From ZC4RG19 sp036279475 (GTDB lineage Bacteria; Actinomycetota; Acidimicrobiia; Acidimicrobiales; VFJN01), in NCBI GenBank assembly GCA_036279475.1, contig DASUJB010000172.1:1-7135 (forward strand): DNA of 7,135 nucleotides, in the 5' to 3' direction. Shown piece after piece: positions 1-7,135 of this stretch (position 1 is its first letter; the number at the start of each line of letters is the position of its first letter). Made by a program: the position numbers and the translations under genes. The notes beneath the pieces are model-generated. The model worked only from the letters and a program-made list of their open reading frames with translations. It had not been told where the DNA came from and did not search any database.

Positions 1-310
1 CGGCGCCGTGCTGCTGGAGCGCTCGGCCTACGACCCCGAGACCGCCCAGTACCTGTCGTCCACCTTCATGGACTACCTGCTGCCCACGGCCACCGAGGTG
101 CCCCGCATCGAGGTCGAGCACCTCCAGACCGTGCCCCTCGACCCCGACGTCAACTTCCGGGGCGTGGGCGAGGGCGGCATGATCGTGGCCCCGCCCACCG
201 TCTGCAACGCCGTCGAGGACGCCCTCGCCCCCTTCGGCGTCCGCGTCCACGAGCAGCACCTGCCCCCGTCGCGCCTCCTCGAGCTGCTGGGCCGCATCCC
301 CGTCGAGTGA
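1..310 (+). CDS. Molybdenum hydroxylase large (Mo-cofactor-binding) subunit, C-terminal fragment
   Basis: This is the last ~103 codons of a gene whose start lies outside the window; the frame is set by codons starting at position 2, ending in TGA at 308-310. The peptide resembles the C-terminal end of the molybdopterin-binding subunit of the xanthine dehydrogenase / aerobic CO dehydrogenase (CoxL-like) superfamily. Seen: a TFMDYLLP segment near 77-100, a linker rich in acidic residues, then FRGVGEGG at about 155-178, followed by a helix with NAVEDAL and the usual short tail. The Glu of GVGEGG (codon 170-172) aligns with the conserved active-site Glu that acts as general base in this superfamily. 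Such subunits oxidise CO, purines, aldehydes or related substrates together with FAD and 2Fe-2S subunits, none of which is visible here. Substrate cannot be told from this fragment, so no symbol is given. The gene converges on treS. Confidence 0.85.
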   Translation, partial: GAVLLERSAYDPETAQYLSSTFMDYLLPTATEVPRIEVEHLQTVPLDPDVNFRGVGEGGMIVAPPTVCNAVEDALAPFGVRVHEQHLPPSRLLELLGRIPVE

Positions 311-340
311 GCGGCCCGCCGAGCGAGCGGCCCGCCGAGC
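309..340. repeat. Perfect 16-bp tandem duplication over the stop codon
   Basis: GAGCGGCCCGCCGAGC occurs at 309-324 and again at 325-340 with no gap or mismatch. The first copy starts with the last two bases of the TGA stop (308-310) of the molybdenum hydroxylase gene. It looks like a simple local duplication; no function is evident. Confidence 0.85.
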
Positions 341-360
341 CGTCGGGGGGCGTGCCGGTC

Positions 361-382
361 GGGCCGTGCTTCGGCGTGGCCC
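361..382 (+). terminator. UUCG-capped hairpin between convergent genes
   Basis: GGGCC (361-365) pairs with GGCCC (378-382), and GTGC (366-369) pairs with GCGT (374-377) using two G-U wobbles, closing a TTCG tetraloop (370-373). The result is a 9-bp stem starting 51 nt after the stop at 310. The G-U pairs become A-C mismatches on the other strand, so the hairpin is stronger in the + transcript, suiting a terminator for the molybdenum hydroxylase gene. There is no T-tract, so it is not a classical intrinsic terminator, though U-poor hairpins are often proposed for high-GC actinobacteria. Confidence 0.45.
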
Positions 383-387
383 CGGCC

Positions 388-2103
<1,716 letters not shown>

Positions 2104-2182
2104 CGACCCCAGGGTGGCACACGCGGCCCGAGGCTCCGTCCACCAGCCCGGGGGCGCGCCTCCCGCCGACCCGGGGCTGCGG
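2104..2182 (-). other. 79-bp spacer between small ORF and treS
   Basis: This GC-rich spacer separates the stop of the small membrane ORF from the treS ATG. I see no TANNNT hexamer close to the treS start; the nearest is the imperfect CACCCT seven nt upstream. That favours treS being carried on a transcript from upstream. The two CCCGGGG stretches near each end of the right half (about 2145-2177) could form weak structures, but nothing convincing as a terminator. Confidence 0.4.
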
Positions 2183-2353
2183 TCAGGCGACGGCGAGCAC
2201 CAGGGCGACGACCGCCACGGCGACGATCACCGCCACCAGGGCGATCACCATGGCGCGACTCCGGGCCGGGGCCCCCGGCTCGGCGGGGTGGTCGACATAG
2301 GCACGGAACATCGCCGTGCTGGCGCCGGGATCGTCGGGATCGTCCGTGGGCAT
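2183..2353 (-). CDS. Small single-pass, tail-anchored-type membrane protein (56 aa), unknown
   Basis: I do not recognise this gene. Reading the - strand from ATG at 2353 to TGA (2185-2183) gives 56 aa. Residues 1-10 are acidic and Pro-rich (MPTDDPDDPG); residues 11-34 are a short linker with H/P/E/G/A and R31 and R33. Residues 35-56 are an unbroken hydrophobic stretch of Val, Ala, Leu and Ile after Met35, ending at the stop codon. One membrane helix at the extreme C terminus with two Arg before it predicts N terminus inside, tail-anchored topology. Coding support: 51 of 56 codons end in G or C, like the neighbours, and an in-frame TAG lies three codons upstream, so ATG 2353 is the first possible start (ATG for Met15 is an alternative). 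It fills the gap between glgE (46 bp) and treS (79 bp) on the same strand. It might anchor something near the inner membrane, but that is a guess. Confidence 0.6.
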   Translation of the reverse strand: MPTDDPDDPGASTAMFRAYVDHPAEPGAPARSRAMVIALVAVIVAVAVVALVLAVA

Positions 2354-2359
2354 GGCGGC

Positions 2360-2365
2360 ATGCTA
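2360..2365 (-). promoter_or_regulatory. Possible -10 hexamer TAGCAT for the small ORF (leaderless)
   Basis: On the - strand TAGCAT is followed by six bases (GCCGCC) and then the ATG at 2353. This matches the spacing of actinobacterial TANNNT -10 elements giving leaderless mRNAs. No -35 is apparent, and a purine-rich GAGGGG lies too far upstream to be a good Shine-Dalgarno. The hexamer also supplies the in-frame TAG. Confidence 0.35.
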
Positions 2366-2399
2366 TGCCCCTCGTCCACCCCCCTGGCGGACCGGCCGG

Positions 2400-4322
2400 T
2401 CAGGACGTGAACGCCAGGATGTGGGCCACCTGCCCCCGCGTGGGGTCGAGGCGGACGTAGGGGTGGCCGCCGTCCCAGAGGTAGGTGTCGCCCGTCAGCT
2501 CGTCGGTCACGGGCAGCGGTCCCTGCCACGGCAGCCCCACCGCCCCCAGGTCCAGCTCGAGGACGGTCTCCTGGGCGTTGTGGGGGTCGAGGTTCACCAC
2601 GACGAGGACGAGGTCGCCGTCGACCACGTGACCGCGGGTCCACACCAGGAACTGGTCATTGGCCGAGCCGTGGAAGCGCACGTTGCGGAGCCAGCGGAAG
2701 GCCGGGTGCCGGCGGCGGATGGCGTTGACCGTGGCGATGAACGGGGCCATGGAGTCGGGCCGGGCCCAGTCGCGCACCCGGATCTCGTACTTCTCGGAGT
2801 GGAGGTGCTCCTCGTTGGCGTCGCTGGCCGGCTCGTTCTCGAACAGCTCGTAGCCGCTGTAGACGCCGTAGCTCGACACCAGCGTGGCGGCCAGCACGAA
2901 GCGCAGGAGGAAGGCGGCCGGCGGCCCATGCCGCAGGGGGCCGGCCAGGATGTCCGGCGTGCTGGGCCAGAAGTTGGGCCTCAGGTAGTCGGCGGTGCGG
3001 CCGTGTGCCACCTCCTCGACGTACTGGCGCAGCTCCCACGCCGCGGTGCGCCAGGTGAAGTACGTGTAGCTCTGGGTGAAGCCCACCTCGGCCAGCTTGG
3101 CCATCACCTTGGGGCGGGTGAATGCCTCGGCCAGGAAGATCACGTCGGGGTGGCGGCGCTGGATGCGCTCGATGAGCCAGGCCCAGAAGGCGACCGGCTT
3201 GGTGTGGGGGTTGTCGACCCGGAAGACGCGGACCCCCTCCCCGATCCAGTACCGCAGGACGTCCTGGCAGGCCCGCCACAGGGCGGCCCGGTCGGCGTCC
3301 CGGTCCGGCCAGAAGTTGAGGGGGTAGATGTCCTGGTACTTCTTGGGCGGGTTCTCGGCGTAGCGGATGGACCCGTCGGGCCGGCGGTGGAACCACTCCG
3401 GGTGCTCGGTGACCCAGGGGTGGTCGGGCGAGCACTGGAGGGCGTAGTCGAGCGCCACCTCCAGGCCCAGGGCCCGGGCCTCCCCGACGAAGGCCCGGAA
3501 GTCGTCGATGGTGCCCAGCTCGGGGGCGATGGCGGTGTGCCCGCCCTGGCCCGAGCCGATGGCCCAGGGGCTGCCGGGGTCGTCGGGCCCGGCGCCCAGC
3601 GTGTTGCCCGGGCCCTTGCGGCCGGTCACGCCGATGGGGTGCACGGGCGGCAGGTAGACGACGTCGAAGCCCATCTCGGCCACCGCCGGCAGGCGCTTGG
3701 TGGCCCCGGCCAGCCCGCCCTCGCTGCGGGGGAACAGCTCGTACCAGGCGCTGTGGCCGGCGAGGGGGCGGTCGACCCGCAGCGGCAGGGCGACGGCGGT
3801 GACGTCGGCGTCGGGGCTGCCCGACACGAGGGCCACCACCCGCTCGTCGAGCCCGGCGTTGAGGCGCACCGGCACGGTCCACGAGGCGCGGCGCAGGCCG
3901 GTGACGGCACCCAGCACCCGCTTGCGGGCCCGGGGGCCCAGGGTGGCGGCCCGCTGCTCGAGGATGCGGGCGCCCTCCTCCAGCTCCAGCTCGACGTCGT
4001 CGCCGTTGGCCACCTTGATCTCGACGTCGTGGCGCCAGGTGGCGAACCGGTCCCGCCACGCCTCCACCACCATCTGGTGCCCGCCCACGTCCTTGGCCCG
4101 CAGCTCGCCCTCCCAGCGGTCGTTGACGACGTGGTGCAGCGGGGAGCTCCGCCACCTGGCCTTGCCGAGCCGGCGCCAGCGCACCCGGGCGGCCAGCAGG
4201 TCGTGCCCGTCGCGGAAGATGTCGGCCGACACCGTGACGCGCTCGCCGACGACCACCTTGGCCGCCATGTCCCCCGAGGGCGTCGAGGGGCGGACCGCGT
4301 CGATCGTGATGCGTCCGAGCAC
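2400..4322 (-). CDS. glgE: Alpha-1,4-glucan:maltose-1-phosphate maltosyltransferase, GH13_3
   Basis: GlgE extends alpha-1,4-glucans by two glucose units using maltose 1-phosphate, in the cytoplasm. The product is 640 aa, a little shorter than mycobacterial and Streptomyces GlgE (about 660-700). Seen: an N-terminal beta domain (about 1-110; VVVGERVTVSADIFRDGHD, then FATWRHDVEIKV), a helical stretch (110-190), the barrel from WYELFPRS (193-200), FDVVYLPPVHPIG (219-231), AENPPKKYQDIYPLNF (322-337, phosphate-site N324/K327/Y329 by analogy with Streptomyces GlgE), VFRVDNPHTKP (nucleophile D370), IFLAEAF (acid/base E399), STPDIL (D457), GYELFE and SEKYE (K511, Y512), then a C-terminal beta domain. 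One oddity is Ser454, where the family usually has Asn in NTPDIL. The start is GTG at 4322: an in-frame TAG lies three codons upstream and no Shine-Dalgarno is visible. It is divergent from glgP and heads the glgE-ORF-treS group. Confidence 0.96.
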   Translation of the reverse strand: MLGRITIDAVRPSTPSGDMAAKVVVGERVTVSADIFRDGHDLLAARVRWRRLGKARWRSSPLHHVVNDRWEGELRAKDVGGHQMVVEAWRDRFATWRHDVEIKVANGDDVELELEEGARILEQRAATLGPRARKRVLGAVTGLRRASWTVPVRLNAGLDERVVALVSGSPDADVTAVALPLRVDRPLAGHSAWYELFPRSEGGLAGATKRLPAVAEMGFDVVYLPPVHPIGVTGRKGPGNTLGAGPDDPGSPWAIGSGQGGHTAIAPELGTIDDFRAFVGEARALGLEVALDYALQCSPDHPWVTEHPEWFHRRPDGSIRYAENPPKKYQDIYPLNFWPDRDADRAALWRACQDVLRYWIGEGVRVFRVDNPHTKPVAFWAWLIERIQRRHPDVIFLAEAFTRPKVMAKLAEVGFTQSYTYFTWRTAAWELRQYVEEVAHGRTADYLRPNFWPSTPDILAGPLRHGPPAAFLLRFVLAATLVSSYGVYSGYELFENEPASDANEEHLHSEKYEIRVRDWARPDSMAPFIATVNAIRRRHPAFRWLRNVRFHGSANDQFLVWTRGHVVDGDLVLVVVNLDPHNAQETVLELDLGAVGLPWQGPLPVTDELTGDTYLWDGGHPYVRLDPTRGQVAHILAFTS

Positions 4323-4328
4323 GTCCCA

Positions 4329-4334
4329 ACCCTA
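4329..4334 (-). promoter_or_regulatory. Possible -10 hexamer TAGGGT for glgE (leaderless)
   Basis: On the - strand TAGGGT is followed by six bases (TGGGAC) and then the GTG start at 4322. The TANNNT form and spacing fit a -10 element with transcription starting at or next to the start codon. No convincing -35 is seen. The hexamer includes the TAG that closes the frame upstream. Confidence 0.4.
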
Positions 4335-4413
4335 CGGGACCCCGGGTGGAGCCCGGACCACGCCGCGAGTGCGGCGAGCGTGCTCGACCGGGAGGTGTTC
4401 CGGCGGCGTGGTC

Positions 4414-4440
4414 GGCCCGGGCGGCCCGGGCGGCCCGGGC
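4414..4440. repeat. Three perfect tandem copies of GGCCCGGGC
   Basis: The 9-mer GGCCCGGGC occurs at 4414-4422, 4423-4431 and 4432-4440 without mismatch. Each copy contains the 8-bp palindrome GCCCGGGC, so the array can fold in several registers on either strand. It lies near the middle of the divergent spacer, 92 bp from glgE and 114 bp from glgP. Confidence 0.9.
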
Positions 4441-4540
4441 GCCACCGCGTCGCGCGCCGGCGGCGGCGACCGGGGATGAAGCCGTCGTGAAGCGACGCCC
4501 CCCGGGCGCCGCCGGTGACGACCGGGGTCCCGGGCCTCGC

Positions 4541-4546
4541 TACCGT
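4541..4546 (+). promoter_or_regulatory. Possible -10 hexamer TACCGT for glgP (leaderless)
   Basis: TACCGT ends eight bases before the ATG at 4555, and no purine-rich Shine-Dalgarno lies in between. A loose -35 candidate GTGACG sits at 4515-4520, with a 20-bp spacer that is longer than ideal. The geometry suggests a leaderless or nearly leaderless transcript. Confidence 0.4.
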
Positions 4547-4554
4547 GCGCGACG

Positions 4555-7083
4555 ATGAAGGCGCTTCGCAGCTTCACCGTCCGACCGTCCCTGCCGGCCG
4601 AGCTCTCCTCCCTCCAGGAGCTCGCCTTCAACCTGCGCTGGTCGTGGGACGACCAGACCCGGGACCTCTTCCGCTGGGTCGACCCCGACCTGTGGGACGC
4701 CAGCGTGCACGACCCCGTGCGGCTGCTGGGCCTGGTGTCCCGCCAGCGGCTCGAGGCCCTCTCCCGGGACGCGGGGTTCCGGCGCTTCCTCGACGAGGTG
4801 CACGGCGAGCTCCAGCGCTACTTGGCCGGCGACCGCTGGTTCCAGGCCAGGGGCGACAGCCCGCTCGAGCTGGTCGCCTACTTCTCGCCCGAGTTCGGCA
4901 TCGCCGAGGCGGTCCCCCAGTACTCGGGCGGCCTCGGCGTGCTGGCCGGCGACCACCTCAAGTCGTCCAGCGACCTGGGCGTGCCCCTCGTGGGCGTCGG
5001 CCTCCTCTACCGCCACGGCTACTTCCGCCAGACCCTCGACGCCGACGGCTGGCAGCAGGAGCGCTACCCGCTCCTCGACCCCCACGTGATGGCCCTGACG
5101 CCCTGCGACGGCATCCGGGTCGAGGTCGACCTGGCCGGCACCCCCCTGGTGGCCCAGGTGTGGAAGGCGTGCGTGGGCCGGGTGCCGCTGTACTTCCTCG
5201 ACGCCGACGTCGACGAGAACCCCGACGACGTCCGGGCCGTCACCGACCGCCTCTACGGCGGCGACACCGAGCACCGCCTGCAGCAGGAGATCCTGCTGGG
5301 CGTGGGCGGCGTGCGCGCCCTCCAGGCCGTCGGCGTCGACGCCCAGGTGTTCCACACCAACGAGGGCCACGCCGGCGTCCTCGGGCTCGAGCGCATCCGC
5401 CAGCTCGTCGTCGACCACGGCCTCACCTGTGCCGAGGCCGTCGAGGCGGTCCGGGCCGGCTGCATCTTCACCACCCACACGCCCGTGCCCGCCGGCATCG
5501 ACCGGTTCCCCGGACCCCTGATGGACCGCTACTTCGGGGCCTGGTGCAAGGAGGTCGGCATCGGCCTCGAGGACCTCCTCGCCCTCGGTCACCGGCCCAC
5601 CGACGCCGAGGACGAGCCGTTCAACATGGCGGTGATGGGCCTGCGGCTGGCCGGGCGCTCGAACGGCGTCGCCCAGCTCCACGGCGAGGTCTCCCGCGAC
5701 ATGTTCGGCGACCTGTGGCCCGACCTCGAGGCCGACGAGGCCCCCATCGACGCCATCACCAACGGCGTGCACGCCCACACCTGGACGTCGCCCGAGATCG
5801 CCGACCTGCTGTCGCGGCACGTCCTGCCCGACTGGGACGAGGCCGGCGCCGACCAGTGGGCCCGCATCGCCGACGCGCCCGACGACGAGCTGTGGCGCGC
5901 CCGGGAGCAGGCCAGGGAGCGGTTGGTGACCTTCGTGCGCCGGCGCCTGCGGGAGGCGGCGGCGGCCAGGGGCCTCACGGGCTCCGACGTGGCCTGGACC
6001 GGTGAGGTGCTCGATCCCCGGGTCCTCACCGTCGGCTTCGCCCGCCGCTTCGCCACCTACAAGCGGGCGACGCTGCTGCTGTCCCAGCCCGACCGCCTGC
6101 GCGAGCTGCTGCTCTCCCCCGACCGGCCCGTGCAGCTGGTGTTCGCCGGCAAGGCCCACCCTGCCGACGAGGAGGGCAAGGAGATGATCCGCCAGATCGT
6201 GGCCTTCTCGTCCGACCCCGAGATCCGGCACCGGTTCGTGTTCGTCGACGACTACGACATCTCCGTGGCCCGCGCCATGTACCAGGGCGCCGACGTGTGG
6301 CTCAACAACCCCCGCCGGCCCCAGGAGGCGTGCGGGACGTCGGGCATGAAGGCGGCGCTCAACGGCGGCCTGAACCTGTCCATCCTCGACGGATGGTGGC
6401 ACGAGATGTTCGACGGCGAGAACGGCTGGGCCATCAGCTCCGCCGAGGACGTCCACGACCTCGACCGCCGTGACCGGCTCGAGGCGGGTGCCCTCTACGA
6501 CCTGCTCGAGCGGCAGGTGGTGCCCCTGTTCTACGAGCGCTACGGCGGCCCCGTCCCCCGGCGGTGGCTCAAGAAGGTGCGGCGGTCGCTGGCCTCGCTC
6601 GGGCCCCGGGTGACGGCCTCCCGCATGGTGGCCGACTACGTCGAGCGCCTGTACGAGCCCACCGCGGTGCGGGCCACGGCCCTGACCGCCGGCGAGCTGG
6701 CCCGGGCCCGGGACCTGGCGGCGTGGAAGGAGCGGGTGCGGGCGGCGTGGCACGGCGTGCACGTCGACCGGGTCGACGGGGAGCTGGGAGCCGCCGAGGT
6801 CGGCGGCGAGCGGACCGTCCACGCCGTCGTGGCGCTGGGCGAGCTCGACCCCGGCGACGTCGACGTGCAGCTCGTGCACGGCCCGGTGGGCCAGGGCGAC
6901 GAGCTGACGTCGCGCACCATCGTGTCGATGTCGGAGGCGGGGCCGGTCGACCACGACCACGCCCGCTACGCGGGCTCGCTCCGCACCGAGCACGCCGGCC
7001 GCTACGGCTTCACCGTGCGGGTCGTGCCCCGCCACCCCGACCTGGTGTCCCCGGCGGAGATGGGCCTGGCCGCCTGGGCGTGA
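4555..7083 (+). CDS. glgP: Alpha-glucan phosphorylase (GT35, DUF3417-containing)
   Basis: This enzyme uses phosphate to remove terminal glucose from alpha-1,4-glucans or maltodextrins as glucose 1-phosphate, with pyridoxal phosphate, in the cytoplasm. The 842-aa length fits the actinobacterial DUF3417 type. Seen: the N-terminal DUF3417 domain (about 12-95; LAFNLRWSWD, then LWDASVHDPVRLL), then AYFSPEFGIAEAVPQYSGGLGVLAGDH (108-134 region), VFHTNEGHAG (265-274), TTHTPVPAGIDRF (306-318), ITNGVHAHTW (401-410), the phosphate-site segment FARRFATYKRA (495-505, R498 and K503 by analogy with R569 and K574 of muscle phosphorylase) and EACGTSGMKAALNGG (591-605) with PLP lysine K599. His571 of the muscle enzyme is Ala here, as I recall for this subfamily. 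A small beta-rich tail (about 745-842) closes the protein. ATG 4555 is chosen from the conserved N terminus and the nearby TACCGT. It is divergent from glgE. Confidence 0.95.
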   Translation: MKALRSFTVRPSLPAELSSLQELAFNLRWSWDDQTRDLFRWVDPDLWDASVHDPVRLLGLVSRQRLEALSRDAGFRRFLDEVHGELQRYLAGDRWFQARGDSPLELVAYFSPEFGIAEAVPQYSGGLGVLAGDHLKSSSDLGVPLVGVGLLYRHGYFRQTLDADGWQQERYPLLDPHVMALTPCDGIRVEVDLAGTPLVAQVWKACVGRVPLYFLDADVDENPDDVRAVTDRLYGGDTEHRLQQEILLGVGGVRALQAVGVDAQVFHTNEGHAGVLGLERIRQLVVDHGLTCAEAVEAVRAGCIFTTHTPVPAGIDRFPGPLMDRYFGAWCKEVGIGLEDLLALGHRPTDAEDEPFNMAVMGLRLAGRSNGVAQLHGEVSRDMFGDLWPDLEADEAPIDAITNGVHAHTWTSPEIADLLSRHVLPDWDEAGADQWARIADAPDDELWRAREQARERLVTFVRRRLREAAAARGLTGSDVAWTGEVLDPRVLTVGFARRFATYKRATLLLSQPDRLRELLLSPDRPVQLVFAGKAHPADEEGKEMIRQIVAFSSDPEIRHRFVFVDDYDISVARAMYQGADVWLNNPRRPQEACGTSGMKAALNGGLNLSILDGWWHEMFDGENGWAISSAEDVHDLDRRDRLEAGALYDLLERQVVPLFYERYGGPVPRRWLKKVRRSLASLGPRVTASRMVADYVERLYEPTAVRATALTAGELARARDLAAWKERVRAAWHGVHVDRVDGELGAAEVGGERTVHAVVALGELDPGDVDVQLVHGPVGQGDELTSRTIVSMSEAGPVDHDHARYAGSLRTEHAGRYGFTVRVVPRHPDLVSPAEMGLAAWA

Positions 7084-7105
7084 GGCCCGGGGGCCACCCC
7101 GGGCC
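7084..7105 (+). terminator. Hairpin directly after the glgP stop
   Basis: GGCCCGGGG (7084-7092) is the exact reverse complement of CCCCGGGCC (7097-7105), with a GCCA loop: a 9-bp all-GC stem beginning at the first base after TGA. There is no T-tract after it. It is likely a U-independent terminator or 3'-end stabiliser of the glgP transcript. Confidence 0.55.
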
Positions 7106-7135
7106 GTGGGGCTGCCGGCCGGTCGTGGGGCTGCC
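7105..7135. repeat. 12-bp direct repeat, 19-bp period, at the window edge
   Basis: CGTGGGGCTGCC occurs at 7105-7116 and 7124-7135, separated by GGCCGGT. The second copy ends on the last base of the window, so this may be the beginning of a longer tandem array that cannot be seen here. Confidence 0.7.

Larger units (their letters stand above)
4323..4554. promoter_or_regulatory. Divergent glgE/glgP regulatory region
   Basis: This 232-bp GC-rich gap holds the promoters of both divergent genes. Visible structure: inverted repeats CCGGG-N5-CCCGG (4342-4356), CGCCGC-GAGT-GCGGCG (4361-4376), CGAGC-GT-GCTCG (4375-4386) and CGTCG-TGAAG-CGACG (4483-4497), plus the triple 9-mer repeat at 4414-4440. Candidate -10 hexamers sit at both edges. 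No protein-coding gene is supported here. The inverted repeats could be operators for a sugar-responsive regulator, but in DNA this GC-rich short palindromes also arise by chance, and none matches a regulator site I know. Confidence 0.6.

Noticed and set aside
2104..2182. Separate promoter for treS
   Set aside because: No TANNNT at the right distance; the nearest hexamer, CACCCT, lacks the key first T, so co-transcription from upstream is simpler.
2316..4490. 724-codon open frame antisense to glgE
   Set aside because: Same low-complexity GC-shadow composition; the opposite strand encodes a complete GlgE with all catalytic motifs.
4476..4490. Four-codon mini-ORF (MKPS-stop) upstream of glgP, considered as a leader peptide
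   Set aside because: It lies upstream of the proposed -10 at 4541 and so would not be in the glgP transcript; no attenuator structure follows.
4332..4631. 99-codon - strand frame with collagen-like Gly-Pro-Pro repeats, overlapping the glgP start
   Set aside because: The Gly-Pro-Pro pattern is simply the translated triple GGCCCGGGC repeat, and the frame overlaps the 5' end of glgP antisense.
4540..7035. 831-codon open frame antisense to nearly all of glgP
   Set aside because: Its product is dominated by Val, Gly, His, Gln and Pro with no recognisable domain. Very long antisense frames are expected opposite GC-rich genes, and glgP is clearly the real gene.

Overview
This window looks like chromosomal DNA of a high-GC, actinobacterial-type bacterium. 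Third codon positions are almost all G or C, and the core is a maltose-1-phosphate/alpha-glucan gene cluster (glgE, treS, glgP) of the kind found in Actinomycetota. I cannot assign a genus. No tRNA, rRNA, CRISPR array, insertion sequence or phage gene was seen.

Layout. (1) Positions 1-310, + strand: the C-terminal end of a molybdenum hydroxylase large subunit (xanthine dehydrogenase / aerobic CO dehydrogenase superfamily), cut by the window edge. (2) Positions 311-387: a short convergent spacer with a 16-bp tandem duplication and a UUCG-capped hairpin. (3) Positions 388-4322, - strand: three genes in transcription order glgE (GTG start at 4322), an unrecognised 56-codon ORF with one C-terminal membrane segment (2353-2183), and treS (2103-388). 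The two spacers are 46 and 79 bp, so the three may be co-transcribed. (4) Positions 4323-4554: a 232-bp divergent intergenic region with short inverted repeats and three tandem copies of a 9-mer. (5) Positions 4555-7083, + strand: a complete glgP-type alpha-glucan phosphorylase carrying the DUF3417 N-terminal domain. (6) Positions 7084-7135: a hairpin directly after the glgP stop, then a short direct repeat running off the window.

How the genes work together. TreS interconverts trehalose and maltose. In the known actinobacterial pathway a maltokinase (Pep2/Mak) turns maltose into maltose 1-phosphate, and GlgE transfers the maltosyl unit to a growing alpha-1,4-glucan. GlgP works the other way, releasing glucose 1-phosphate from the glucan. 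Synthesis and breakdown are therefore read divergently from one regulatory region. The maltokinase and the branching enzyme GlgB are absent from this window and must be elsewhere if the pathway is complete.

I see no clearly new biological system here. The least explained items are the small membrane ORF between glgE and treS, and three genes (glgE, glgP, the small ORF) that each have a TANNNT hexamer 6-8 nt before the start codon and no good Shine-Dalgarno, which suggests leaderless mRNAs.
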